Source: Alphaproteobacteria bacterium (lineage in GTDB: Bacteria; Pseudomonadota; Alphaproteobacteria; Rhizobiales; Rhizobiaceae). From it: a DNA stretch of 64,000 bases. A program made the position numbers and the translations under genes. Location: the NCBI GenBank assembly GCA_018823835.1, contig JAHJHT010000002.1, forward strand, positions 1,364,001 to 1,428,000, written 5' to 3'. Shown in pieces: positions 43,287-52,308 of this stretch (position 1 is the first letter of the stretch; the number at the start of each line of letters is the position of its first letter). A model generated the notes under the pieces. That model searched no databases. It was not told where the DNA came from and worked only from the letters and a program-made list of their open reading frames with translations.

Positions 43287-44318
43287 TTACTGGGCAGCCT
43301 TCACCTTGGTCCAGCCATCCTGGTAGAACTTCATCGCATCGCCGAGGTCGAGGATGAAGTCCGCATTGGCGATCGTCGCCTCGTCCGGGAAGACGGCCGA
43401 GTTGTTGGCGAGATCCCCGGGCAGCAGCGCCTTGGAGGCCGGGACGACCGTCGCGGTCTGGCTGAGCTCGGTGGTCTTTGCCGCCACTTCGGGGCGCAGA
43501 ATGTAGGTCAGGAACTTGTAGGCGGCGTCCGGATTCGGCGCGTCGCTGAGGATCGAATAGCCGTCGATCCACATGGTCCCTCCCTCTTCGGGCAGAACAT
43601 AGACGACGTCCGGATTGTCCTTGATGGCCTGCAGCACCGACGACGACCAGCTCTCGACGATGCAGGCCTCGCCCGACGAAACCAGGTCGGCGAAATTCGT
43701 GCTGTTGTAGCCTGCCAGGAGCGGCTTTTGCGCGATCAGCGTCTCGGTGGCCTTCTCGACCTCTGCGGGATCCGAGGTGTTCGCGCTGAATCCGTTCACC
43801 TGGAGGCCGGCAATGTAGGCCGCCAGCATGTTGTCCAGCATGTAGATCCGGCCCTTGTACTTCTCGTCGAACAGCGCCTTCCAGCTGGTGATCGGCTCGT
43901 CGACGCAGCTCTTGTTGTAGGCCAGGCCCGTGGTGCCCCAGACATAGGGAATGGAATACTTGTTGCCGGGGTCGTAGGACACCTGCTTGAACGACGGGCC
44001 GATATTGTCATAGGTGTCGATCTTGGCGTGATCGAGTTCGGCGATCGTGCCGCGGCTGATGAGGATCTGCACCGCATATTGCGACGGATTGACGAGGTCG
44101 TATCCCGTCGCGCCGGCATCGAGCTTCGCGATCATCGATTCGTTGCTGTCGAACGTATCGAAGGTGACGGTGATGCCGGTTTCCTTCTCGAAGTCGGCGA
44201 TCACCTGGTCGGGCATCTCGTTGGCCCAACCGAAGATCCGCAGGTCTTCGGCCATGGCAGGGCCGCCGATGATCAGCGCAAGCGCCGAGGCGGCCAGAAG
44301 AATTTTCGGTTTCGTCAT
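43287..44318 (-). CDS. potD: PotD-type periplasmic substrate-binding protein
   Basis: 343 residues with a clear Sec signal (ILLAASALALIIGGPAMA) and family features of extracellular solute-binding protein type for polyamines (FGWANEMPDQVIADFEKETG, YSIPYVWGTTGLAYN, DGYSILSDAPNPDAAYKF). It delivers the ligand to the permeases. Given the gamma-glutamyltransferase and aldolases nearby, the ligand could be an amino-acid-derived amine or a gamma-glutamyl compound. Confidence 0.87.
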   Translation of the reverse strand: MTKPKILLAASALALIIGGPAMAEDLRIFGWANEMPDQVIADFEKETGITVTFDTFDSNESMIAKLDAGATGYDLVNPSQYAVQILISRGTIAELDHAKIDTYDNIGPSFKQVSYDPGNKYSIPYVWGTTGLAYNKSCVDEPITSWKALFDEKYKGRIYMLDNMLAAYIAGLQVNGFSANTSDPAEVEKATETLIAQKPLLAGYNSTNFADLVSSGEACIVESWSSSVLQAIKDNPDVVYVLPEEGGTMWIDGYSILSDAPNPDAAYKFLTYILRPEVAAKTTELSQTATVVPASKALLPGDLANNSAVFPDEATIANADFILDLGDAMKFYQDGWTKVKAAQ

Positions 44319-44357
44319 GTCAGTCTCCCTGTTGCAAAGGTTTGAGGGTCCGGCGCG

Positions 44358-45194
44358 TCATCGCCGGCTGGTTTTCAACATCAGGGGCAGGTAGCGGCCC
44401 ATGACCAGAAAGAGGATTGCCACGTTGGCGACCACCAGGAGCGTGCCAAGCGCGTTGATCTCGGGGGTGATGCCAAGCTTGAGCATTGAGTAGATGCGCA
44501 GGGGCAGCGTCGTGGTCCCGACTCCCGACGTGAAGGTGGACATCACGAGATTGTCGAACGACAGCGTCGCCGAGAGGATGAACGCCGTGAAGATCGCCGG
44601 CATCAGCTGCGGCAGCGTCACCATGCGGAAAGTCTGCCATTCGTTGGCACCGAGGTCGGCGGCGGCGTTCTCCAGTTGCAGGTCGAGCGACGAGGCCGCT
44701 GCGCGGACGATCAGTGTGGAGAAGGGGAGCGACACGAGAACATGGCCGATGATCATCGTGCCGTAGCCCAGCGTGACACCCATGAACGACATGAAGACCA
44801 GCAGCGCGACGCCGAGCACGATTTCGGGCAGCACCAGGGGTGCGGCGAGCGCTGCGCCGAGAGCGTCGCGCCCCAAGAATTGCCGCCGCGTGATGGCGAC
44901 GGCAGCGAGTGCGCCTGTCGCGGTGGAAATTGCCGCGCTGGCGACGGCGACGATCAGGCTGACCTGGAGGGCGCGGGCGATGTGCCTGTTGTTCCACACC
45001 ACCTCAAACCAGTCCAACGAGAAGCCGGTCCAGACCACCGTCGAGCGGCCGGCATTGAAGGCGAAGGCGATCAGCACGACGATCGGCGCCAGCATGAAGA
45101 TGTAGGTGATCAGCGTGACCCAGCCGGACAGGCCGTGAGCGAACACCCTGGTGAACCAGCCCGGGCCGGCCCGATGCGCCTGCTGGCCGCTCAT
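44358..45194 (-). CDS. potC: PotC-type ABC permease
   Basis: 278 residues from ATG 45194, which overlaps the previous stop as ATGA. Six membrane helices and the ABC inner-membrane loop (ENAAADLGANEWQTFRMVTLP) identify it as the second permease of the importer. The open frame extends far upstream, but that part is antisense-like low-complexity sequence. Confidence 0.88.
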   Translation of the reverse strand: MSGQQAHRAGPGWFTRVFAHGLSGWVTLITYIFMLAPIVVLIAFAFNAGRSTVVWTGFSLDWFEVVWNNRHIARALQVSLIVAVASAAISTATGALAAVAITRRQFLGRDALGAALAAPLVLPEIVLGVALLVFMSFMGVTLGYGTMIIGHVLVSLPFSTLIVRAAASSLDLQLENAAADLGANEWQTFRMVTLPQLMPAIFTAFILSATLSFDNLVMSTFTSGVGTTTLPLRIYSMLKLGITPEINALGTLLVVANVAILFLVMGRYLPLMLKTSRR

Positions 45195-46048
45195 TTCATT
45201 GCCTCCACGCGGCGCAGGGCACGCATGTAGAGCAGGATACCGACGCCGGAGATCAGCAGGAGCAGCACCGACACGGCGGCGCCCTGCGGAATGTTCCGGA
45301 ACTCGAGGAACAGCTGGACGATCAGGTTGCCGAGGATGATCTCCTTGCCGCCGCCGAGCAGCACCGGGATGGCGAAGACGCCCATGGAGGGAACGAAGAC
45401 AAACAGCGCGGCGGCGAAGACGCCCGGCAGAGAAAGCGGAAGCGTCACGCGCAGGAACGTTTCGGCCGGCCCCGCGCCGAGATCGGCGCCGGCTTCCCGC
45501 AATCTCGGGTCGATCGGCGTCAGCGCCGCATAGATCGGAAATACCGTCAGCGGCAGGAAGGCATAGACCATTCCGACGAGGGTTGCGCCGTAGGTGCCGA
45601 GCATGCCGACCGGCACGTCGATCAGCCCGAGGCCGATCGCTCCCTGGTTGATGAGGCCGCCGCGTCCCAGCAGGACCACCCAGGCCGATATCCGGATCAG
45701 GAAGTTGATCCAGAACGGGATGAGCAGGAGAAGCAGCAGCGCCGGCGCGGCGCGGCCTGCCTTGAAGGCGATGAAATAGGCTACCGGATAGCCGATCAGC
45801 AGGCAGATCGCGGTCGTCGAGGCGGCAAGTTTGAAGGAATTGACGAAGACCTGCAGATAGGCGGCCTGGAACAGGTCGCGGTAGTTGTCGAGCGTGAAGC
45901 CCGGCAGCACCGCGCCGTAGGAGTCGCGCAGCGCGAAGCTGTAGGCCGCCACGACGCACAACGGAACGAGAACGAAGAGGGTGAGCAGCAGCAGGGAGGG
46001 CGCCAGCATCGCCCCGGTCTCGATCCGTTCGCGCGCTCCCCTTCGCAT
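45191..46048 (-). CDS. potB: PotB-type ABC permease
   Basis: 285 residues with six membrane helices and the EAA-type loop (LREAGADLGAGPAETFLRVTLP). Its ATG shares one base with the stop of the GntR regulator (TGATG), so the regulator, the importer and the enzymes form one long transcript. Confidence 0.88.
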   Translation of the reverse strand: MRRGARERIETGAMLAPSLLLLTLFVLVPLCVVAAYSFALRDSYGAVLPGFTLDNYRDLFQAAYLQVFVNSFKLAASTTAICLLIGYPVAYFIAFKAGRAAPALLLLLLIPFWINFLIRISAWVVLLGRGGLINQGAIGLGLIDVPVGMLGTYGATLVGMVYAFLPLTVFPIYAALTPIDPRLREAGADLGAGPAETFLRVTLPLSLPGVFAAALFVFVPSMGVFAIPVLLGGGKEIILGNLIVQLFLEFRNIPQGAAVSVLLLLISGVGILLYMRALRRVEAMK

Positions 46049-46713
46049 CAGCGGCCCCGTCGTTGTCCGCCGGGCATCTCGGCGGCGAGTGGGGCTGGCC
46101 CGAACGTCAGGTGCTTTGCCATTGCGGCGCGTGCGGCAGGCGCGTCCCTCATGCGTATCGCATTCACCACCGCATGATAGGTTTCGAGTTCTTCCTTCAC
46201 GAGCGTGGCGGGCACCTGCGAGACATAGAGGCTGCGCACCGACAGGCCGTATAGCGAGGCCAGGAACCGTTGCGCGAAAGGATTTTCGGAGGCCGCCGCG
46301 ATCATGCGGTGAAACTCTTCGTCGACCGCGAGATTCCAGGTCACGTCCCGGTCATGTGCATCGATTTCTGTCTCGATCTGCTGCAGGAAGGCGTCGAAGC
46401 GGGCCAGATCGTCGGCGCCGCGCCGTTCCGCCGCCAATCCCGCAGTGAAGCACTCGATTTCGCGACGCAGTTCGTAGGCACGCATGAGGTCGGCCGGCGA
46501 CGCCCCGGCGACGACATAGCCGCGCCGGCCGAGCGACGATACGAGACCTTCCTGGGCAAGACGCAGCACCGCCTCGCGCAGCGGCGTTCTTCCGACCCCG
46601 AGGTCTTCGACGAGCGCCTTTTCGTCGATCAGGCTGTTCGGCGGCAGTTCGGCCACCATGATGCGCCGTCTCAGTTCCGCATAGGCCGCGTCGCTTTTTC
46701 GCGTGCTCATCAA
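46048..46713 (-). CDS. GntR-family (FadR/FCD-type) transcriptional regulator
   Basis: 221 residues. N-terminal winged helix-turn-helix (AYAELRRRIMVAELPPNSLI, DLGVGRTPLREAVLRL) and C-terminal FCD ligand domain (RREIECFTAGLAAERR, NLAVDEEFHRMIAAASEN) with the His/Asp residues that usually bind a metal and a carboxylate. It probably controls its own operon and the divergent gamma-glutamyltransferase through the palindrome at 46728-46745. The inducer may be a pathway intermediate. Confidence 0.87.
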   Translation of the reverse strand: MMSTRKSDAAYAELRRRIMVAELPPNSLIDEKALVEDLGVGRTPLREAVLRLAQEGLVSSLGRRGYVVAGASPADLMRAYELRREIECFTAGLAAERRGADDLARFDAFLQQIETEIDAHDRDVTWNLAVDEEFHRMIAAASENPFAQRFLASLYGLSVRSLYVSQVPATLVKEELETYHAVVNAIRMRDAPAARAAMAKHLTFGPAPLAAEMPGGQRRGR

Positions 46714-46727
46714 TCGGCGTCCGCTTG

Positions 46728-46745
46728 ATATATTTCAAAATATAT
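46728..46745. promoter_or_regulatory. AT-rich inverted repeat, likely GntR operator
   Basis: ATATATTT-CA-AAATATAT is a perfect 8-bp inverted repeat in the 86-bp gap between the divergent regulator and gamma-glutamyltransferase genes. It stands out from the GC-rich surroundings. A partly related ATTGAACTGTATAC follows. Confidence 0.6.
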
Positions 46746-46799
46746 TGAACTGTATACTGAGCGGGAAGCGCCGCGCAAGGGGTCATTCACGGGGGATAA

Positions 46800-48359
46800 A
46801 TGGGAACGTCAGCCGATCAGTGGATCACCCGCAAGCCGCTGGTGACGGACGCCGGCGGCATGGTCGCCGCACAGCACATCGCCGCGGCGCGCGCCGGCGC
46901 CCTGCTGCTGTCGCGGGGCGGCAATGCGGTCGATGCCGCGGTGGCTGCCGCGTTCGCCCTGGGGGTCGTCGAGCCGTGGATGTGCGGGCTCGGCGGCAGC
47001 GGCTTCATGGTCGTCTGGCTCGCTTCGGAGCAGCGGGCCGTTGCGCTCGATTTCCAGGGCGTGCTGCCGCTGGCGCTCGATCGGGGCGACTATCCGGTCG
47101 ATGACACGCTGCCCCTTACCTCGATGGGATTTCCGGCGGTCAAGGACTTCGCCAACACGCAGGGCGGCAGGTCGGTGACCGTGCCGGGCGCCGTTGCCGG
47201 CTTCGACCATGCGCTGGGCGCCTTCGGCCGGATGTCGCTCGGCGAGGCGCTTGCGCCGGCGATCGGGCTGGCCGAGGAGGGAATTCCGGCCAGCTGGTTC
47301 TGCACGCTGATGATCGCCTCCGAGATGGCGATCCTCGCCCGGGATCCGGTCGCGGCCTCCATCTACCTGCCCGATGGCGCGCCCCTCCTGCCGGGTGCGC
47401 GCCTGCGCATCCCCGGCCTCGCCCGTAGCCTGCGCCGTCTGGCCGAAACCGGCAGTGACGGTTTCTACCGGGGCGATCTCGGGCGCGACATGGTCCGCGA
47501 ACTGCAATCGCTCGGCTGCCGCATGACGATGGAGGACCTCGAGGCCTATCGCGTCATGGAATATGCGCCGATGGAGGCCCAGCACCGCGGGTCTACCCTC
47601 TACACTCCCGGCGAGCAGAGCGGTGGCCTGCGCCAGCGCGACTTCCTCGCTCACATCGCCGCAAAGCTACCCGAACCTCCGTCAGTACCCGATGCGACGA
47701 CCTGGCCAATCTATGCAGAAGCGCTGGAGAAAGCCTGGCACGCCCATCGCGCGCGCAACGGGACCCTGTCGGAAGTCGGAAGCTCCACCTCGTCCCTCTC
47801 GGCAGCCGATGCCGAAGGCAACATGGTGGCCCTCACCTACACGCTGCTTGATCACTTCGGCGCCGGTATCACGCTGCCGGAAACCGGCCTCGCGCTCAAC
47901 AACGGAGTCAGCTATTTCGACCCGCGTCCGGATCGGCGGACGTCGATGGAAGGCGGCAAGAGGATCAATTCCTCGAACATGGTGCCGACGATCGCCGTGA
48001 GTGACAACAATGCGCTTTTTGCCATCGGCGCCTCGGGCGGCGACCTCATCATGCCCTGCGTGTCGCAGATCGCAGCCCTGATGCTGGATTTCGGGCTGTC
48101 GCTGGAAGAGGCGCTGCATTCGCCGCGCATCGACGCCTCCCGCCGCGGCAGCGTCCGCGCGGATCCCCGCCTCGGCAAGGCAGTGCTCGATGCGTTGGCG
48201 CAGCATCACACGCTGGAAATATCGGGCAACGTCGTGATGCCTAAGCTATATGCCTGTCCGTCCGGGGTAGCTCAGACCGCAGAGGGTTTGGCCGGGATCA
48301 ACGATCCTGCCCTGCCCGACGGCGGGGCCTGCGGTCCAGCCAGTGTGGTCGGCGACTGA
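46800..48359 (+). CDS. Gamma-glutamyltransferase family protein
   Basis: 519 residues. The proenzyme pattern is visible: GGNAVDAAVAAAFALGVVEP, GGSGFMVVW, SVTVPGAVAGF, and the autocleavage site before Thr330 in SSTSSLSAADAEGNMVALT, where the usual Thr-Thr-His is Thr-Ser-Ser. GRxINSSNMVPTI and GGDLIMP follow as in the small subunit. No signal peptide is apparent, so it is probably cytoplasmic. It is divergent from the GntR operon and shares the operator. It may split gamma-glutamyl amides imported by the ABC system, or be an acylase of the same fold. Confidence 0.85.
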   Translation: MGTSADQWITRKPLVTDAGGMVAAQHIAAARAGALLLSRGGNAVDAAVAAAFALGVVEPWMCGLGGSGFMVVWLASEQRAVALDFQGVLPLALDRGDYPVDDTLPLTSMGFPAVKDFANTQGGRSVTVPGAVAGFDHALGAFGRMSLGEALAPAIGLAEEGIPASWFCTLMIASEMAILARDPVAASIYLPDGAPLLPGARLRIPGLARSLRRLAETGSDGFYRGDLGRDMVRELQSLGCRMTMEDLEAYRVMEYAPMEAQHRGSTLYTPGEQSGGLRQRDFLAHIAAKLPEPPSVPDATTWPIYAEALEKAWHAHRARNGTLSEVGSSTSSLSAADAEGNMVALTYTLLDHFGAGITLPETGLALNNGVSYFDPRPDRRTSMEGGKRINSSNMVPTIAVSDNNALFAIGASGGDLIMPCVSQIAALMLDFGLSLEEALHSPRIDASRRGSVRADPRLGKAVLDALAQHHTLEISGNVVMPKLYACPSGVAQTAEGLAGINDPALPDGGACGPASVVGD

Positions 48360-48821
48360 CAATTACCATCGAAGCCGAGCATTTTGAGTTTTGGTTTCAA
48401 TGCTTTCTGCCTCAAAGACTAACTGTCTGCTAACGGCCCATTTGGACAAAGTTTGCCTGTCGGCTTTGCGCCCTCATATCCCACGTTCAGGTAGACTTTG
48501 GCTGGACCGCAAGCCGACTCGCCATCGTCTGATGAACGGCTGCCTTTCGCACGCGCTGAGGCGCGCCACCGTCTTCCGGTCTAATGTTGGTCGCCGACCC
48601 CGACAATTCTTAGCCAGCGCTCCGACGCAGCTTGAAAAGGCATCTAATCGGCTGCAAGTCCTTGAGCGCGTGAATCTGACAAGATTGTTTTCACAGTCTA
48701 TAGAGCTCAGCACAATCTGGGCCACGGGTTTGCCCGGCGTTCGTCGGCCGCCGCGGCAACTCCTAAATCAGTTGCACCGGTACGAGTTCTCCCAGCGTGA
48801 CCTCTGCTTGCTCCAAGGCGG
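48360..48821. other. Gene-free stretch with one dispersed repeat
   Basis: About 460 bp between convergent genes. It contains the 48463-48523 element. The remaining open frames are not credible. Confidence 0.4.
48463..48523 (+). repeat. Dispersed 60-nt element, copy 4
   Basis: Starts GCTTTGCGCCCTCATATC; AAGCCGACTCGCC begins 48 nt after the start, as in copy 3, with which it shares CTTTGCGCCCTCA. Confidence 0.65.
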
Positions 48822-49949
48822 TTACCTCAGTCCCGCTTTGCGTAGCGCCTTTTCAATGATCTGGCGCGCCCCGCCGATCGCTTCGTGGGGGGTGAATCCG
48901 CTCCTCGTCTCTCGATGTTTCGCTCCGCCGGCTGCGCGAGCACCTGCGCCCTCTGGTCTCGACCGGGAGCTAGCCGACAAAATCCGAGCTGACCCAGATT
49001 CGACCAGCCCCCAGAACCTGCCGATATGCTGCGTGGACGATATGCCGGTGTCGATCATATAGGGTGCGCTGTGGCTCAGGCCATCGGCAGTATCGAGAGG
49101 CGTGCCGTGTGGCATGCCTTGGACGAGATAATACTCGATTGCTTCCGTTCCCTCGCTGTTGTCCCAGGCCAGTCTCCGATGCCCGTCTACGATTTCTTCT
49201 CGTGACGCCTCGCCGGCTGCGCCATGCACCCCTTGCCACTGGCCAACAGTCAAGAGGGCGTTAGAAGCTGCGACAGTTTGGTCTGCACTGCCATGCCAAA
49301 CAGAAATTCGAGGCCAAGGTCCTGCGTGGTCAGACGCCTCCTCCAGCTTTTTTTGCAACTCCCTCTGGTCAGGGGCACCATGTCCGCGCATGCGGTCGAA
49401 CGCTTCCGGGACGGATGCAGCAGTCGCATAGGGCAAGCCGGCGATGATCGCGCCGCCGGCAAACACTTCCGGATAGGTGGCGAGCATGACAGAGGCCATT
49501 GCTCCGCCAGCAGATAATCCAGCGACGTAGACGCGATCCGGGTCGAGGCGTTGCGTCGATGACAGTGTCTCGATCATCTGGCGGATCGATAGAGCTTCGC
49601 CTTGATCACGGCGGATGTCTCCAGGAACGAACCAGTTGAAACAGAGGTTGGGATTGTTCGAACGCCTTTGCTGCGGGTAGAGGACGGCGAAGCCCTCCCG
49701 CTCGGCAAGACGCGACCATCCAGCTGCGTGATCATAGCCGGCGGCGGTCTGCGTGCATCCGTGTAGGACCACCACGAGTGGTGCGCCCTGTGGCAACCCA
49801 GTGGGCACAAAGATGCGCGCATCAAGTTGTCCAGGGTTTGAGCCGAAGTCCGGCATGTCAGATAGCCGGTCCGGACCCCCTGGGGACTGCCCGAAGCTTC
49901 TGTTTCGATTGGCAGAAAGCCGCGCGATCGTGTCAGCGAGATTTCTCAT
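48822..49949 (-). CDS. PHB-depolymerase-like esterase (extracellular type domain)
   Basis: 375 residues. Alpha/beta-hydrolase signatures: oxyanion region VVVLHGCTQTAAGYD, nucleophile Ser146 in GLSAGGAM, and a late His in QGMPHGTP. The match is to the polyhydroxybutyrate depolymerase / feruloyl-esterase-like family common in rhizobia. No classical signal peptide is seen, so the site of action is uncertain. The C-terminal 60 residues are low-complexity. Confidence 0.85.
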   Translation of the reverse strand: MRNLADTIARLSANRNRSFGQSPGGPDRLSDMPDFGSNPGQLDARIFVPTGLPQGAPLVVVLHGCTQTAAGYDHAAGWSRLAEREGFAVLYPQQRRSNNPNLCFNWFVPGDIRRDQGEALSIRQMIETLSSTQRLDPDRVYVAGLSAGGAMASVMLATYPEVFAGGAIIAGLPYATAASVPEAFDRMRGHGAPDQRELQKKLEEASDHAGPWPRISVWHGSADQTVAASNALLTVGQWQGVHGAAGEASREEIVDGHRRLAWDNSEGTEAIEYYLVQGMPHGTPLDTADGLSHSAPYMIDTGISSTQHIGRFWGLVESGSARILSASSRSRPEGAGARAAGGAKHRETRSGFTPHEAIGGARQIIEKALRKAGLR

Positions 49950-50428
49950 GGATGCGTCTCCTTCAGGTCAACCATCCGAAGTCGACTCAACTGAAACGCC
50001 ATTATGAGTGGTTTGTTGCTGCACCGCACAATAAAATCGCACGGCTGAATGGCTATCGGGATACAGCTGGCGGCGAGACGAAGGCAGCTTCGCGCCCTCA
50101 AATCGGTCATTCGAGGCGACTACACTGTAGACTGGAAGCGGACATTGCCTCCTTCGACCGCTTCCACGGGCGACCTCGGGCCGCACACGTCTGCTCCATA
50201 CATCGGTCTACGTCCGAATTGGAAACAGATCTCCGTGTCAAGGGGAGGCGGATTGGTGCGTTAGGAGCTCAGGATCGGTCCTTGGACCGGGTCGAACCAA
50301 TTTGGTCTGCCTAGTGGTTTTCGTTATCGATTGCCGACGGGCAGTATGCAGGGTAGCGATCTTAGGTAAGTGACCGGCTGCGTCCGGCCGCCCGATTAGC
50401 CCCCGAATGGTGAGCTACCTCCAAGCCA
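49950..50428. other. Gene-free stretch with one dispersed repeat
   Basis: About 480 bp between divergent genes. It contains the element at 50087-50149; nothing else is recognised apart from presumed promoters. Confidence 0.4.
50087..50149 (+). repeat. Dispersed 60-nt element, copy 5
   Basis: Starts GCTTCGCGCCCTCAAATCGG and contains AAGCGGACATTGCC 49 nt after the start. This is the copy that looks closest to a consensus. Confidence 0.65.
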
Positions 50429-51661
50429 ATGCAGTCCTCCTATGTAATTCTTCTTGCCGTATTCGGCGCAGTGGTTCTGCTCACTGCCTGGCTGCCCATG
50501 CTCCTGAAGAGTGTTCCTGTCTCGCTCCCGATGGTCTGCATCGCGATTGGCGTTGTCCTATGGTCGCCCTTCACGCCGCTTGCCGGGGTGAACCCGCTGG
50601 AAAACCGATACCTTACGGAACGACTGACCGAATTCGTCGTCATCATCGCACTCATGGGCGCGGGGTTGAAACTGGATCGTCCGCTGAGCTGGAGAGGCTG
50701 GGAAGCGTCTTGGCGAATGATCGGCATTGCCATGCCGCTGACCATTGCCGCCATCACGCTTCTGGGGTCGACAGTTCTGGGACTCGGGATAGCGTCAGCG
50801 CTTCTGCTCGGCGCGGCTTTGGCACCCACTGACCCCGTTCTTGCCAGCGATATCCAAGTCGGGCCCCCGCAATCTGGAGAAGAAGACGAAGTTCGCTTTG
50901 CTCTCACTTCGGAGGCCGGCCTCAACGATGGAGCGGCATTTCCGTTTGTGTATCTGGCCATCGCCATCGCCCTGTCGGAAGTCTCAGGCGAACCCTTCCT
51001 TGCACATTGGGCTTTGGTTGATGTCATCTGGAAGATCGCCGCGGGAGTAAGCATAGGCTGGATCGGTGGCAAAGCCATGGGATATCTGGCGTTTCACCTA
51101 CCAAGGCGGACCGGGTTGTCGGAAACCAAGGACGGCTTTGTTGCACTTGGCATCACGTGTCTTGCATATGGCTCGACCGAGATGATCCACGGTTACGGCT
51201 TCCTCGCCGTGTTTGTCTCGGCCTTGGCGCTTCGGACGGTGGAGCGTCACCACCGATATCACGAGCACCTGCACAACTTCGCCGAACAGATCGAGCGGCT
51301 GTTGATGATGGTGCTACTGGTCTGCTTCGGTGCCGCCATTGCGGAAGGTTCGATCTTCGGTGCATTGAGCTGGCCGGTTGTCGTCACTGCGGCCCTAATC
51401 CTGCTCGTCGTGCGCCCGCTTTGCGGCTGGGTTGGCTTGATCGGTTTTCCTGCAAGACCCCTTGAAAAAGGCGCCATAGCGTTCTTTGGAATACGCGGTC
51501 TGGGATCGTTTTACTACCTGGCGTTTGCCCTTGGGCAGGCAGAGTTTCAAGGCAGCAAGGTCCTGTGGGTTACAGTCTGCTTCGTCGTTCTGAGCTCAAT
51601 CATTATGCACGGCGTCTTGGTCACTCCCATGGTGCGTTTGCTCGATCGTAATCGCTTGTGA
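50429..51661 (+). CDS. Na+/H+ antiporter of the CPA1/NhaP type
   Basis: 410 residues and about 12 membrane helices. The ion-binding signatures of CPA1 exchangers are present: GAALAPTDPVLASDIQ and LTSEAGLNDGAAFPFVYL (with the ND pair), and a conserved RGLGSFYYLAF helix near the end. It exchanges cytoplasmic Na+ or K+ for external protons. No clear regulatory domain is attached. Confidence 0.88.
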   Translation: MQSSYVILLAVFGAVVLLTAWLPMLLKSVPVSLPMVCIAIGVVLWSPFTPLAGVNPLENRYLTERLTEFVVIIALMGAGLKLDRPLSWRGWEASWRMIGIAMPLTIAAITLLGSTVLGLGIASALLLGAALAPTDPVLASDIQVGPPQSGEEDEVRFALTSEAGLNDGAAFPFVYLAIAIALSEVSGEPFLAHWALVDVIWKIAAGVSIGWIGGKAMGYLAFHLPRRTGLSETKDGFVALGITCLAYGSTEMIHGYGFLAVFVSALALRTVERHHRYHEHLHNFAEQIERLLMMVLLVCFGAAIAEGSIFGALSWPVVVTAALILLVVRPLCGWVGLIGFPARPLEKGAIAFFGIRGLGSFYYLAFALGQAEFQGSKVLWVTVCFVVLSSIIMHGVLVTPMVRLLDRNRL

Positions 51662-51865
51662 CCCGCACGCGAGCACGATCGACGTTACCCGGCTCCGAAA
51701 CGCGTGCATGCCCACCTCTGACCGATTGCGACGCATCGCTAAGACACTGGGCTATCAGACGGCTCGAGCACCGGCGTCGACGTTTCCGAAGGAGATTTCG
51801 GGGCTGACACTTCCCGGGAAACTCTAGCGAGCCGGCTGGCTAGGAATGCAAACAAACCTCAAGAC

Positions 51866-52051
51866 TCAGTCGTAGAGAGTCCTCGCTGGCGCATGGAAGT
51901 CGGCTGCGGGGGGCTGATTGCCTTCGTGGCTGCCAGGGCCACCTATTTCCAGAACACCAAACAAGAATAGAAGCACAACGGCCACAAATGATCCCAGTAT
52001 TGTGATGGTGGTTATGGCATCGTCCCCAGACTGGATTTTGTGCTGTGACAT
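51866..52051 (-). CDS. Small single-span membrane protein, 61 aa
   Basis: Start taken at ATG 52051. The product has a short hydrophilic N-terminus (MSQHKIQSGDDAI), one hydrophobic helix (ILGSFVAVVLLFLFGVLEIG) and a polar tail. It starts 13 bp after the stop of an even smaller membrane peptide gene, which suggests a two-gene unit. The function is unknown; membrane-stress or cytochrome-accessory roles are possible. Confidence 0.55.
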   Translation of the reverse strand: MSQHKIQSGDDAITTITILGSFVAVVLLFLFGVLEIGGPGSHEGNQPPAADFHAPARTLYD

Positions 52052-52064
52052 GCCGCCCGCTCTT

Positions 52065-52157
52065 TCAAGTAGCCAGAAAACCAAGCGATACAAAGGCTAT
52101 GCACAGAACAAAAACTGGCGCCAGAATCCAGCGAGCCTCTTTGACGCTTGTCTCCAT
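52065..52157 (-). CDS. Very small membrane peptide, 30 aa
   Basis: 30 codons with an AGGAGG ribosome-binding site 6 nt upstream, the best in this part of the window. After METSVKEARW the rest is one hydrophobic helix (ILAPVFVLCIAFVSLGFLAT). It lies just upstream of the 61-aa single-span protein on the same strand. A small membrane peptide such as a subunit stabiliser is possible. Confidence 0.55.
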   Translation of the reverse strand: METSVKEARWILAPVFVLCIAFVSLGFLAT

Positions 52158-52308
52158 GATCGCCTCCTAAAGGTAGTCGGCAAATCAACGGAGCCTGCCC
52201 TTATCGGTTCCATCCAACTTGCCAACGGTGCGAGCATCAGGAGACGGGAACCTTCTTCGCTGGGCCAAGTTCATTGCGCGATGGGACATCGAGCAAGGAA
52301 CCAAAACA

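Noticed and set aside
43011..44345. A 444-codon open frame on the plus strand
   Set aside because: It is antisense to the binding-protein and ATPase genes, whose domain motifs are clear. It is a shadow.
48391..49062. A 223-codon open frame overlapping the esterase 3' end
   Set aside because: It starts in a gap with a dispersed repeat and runs antisense into the esterase. No ribosome-binding site or domain is seen.
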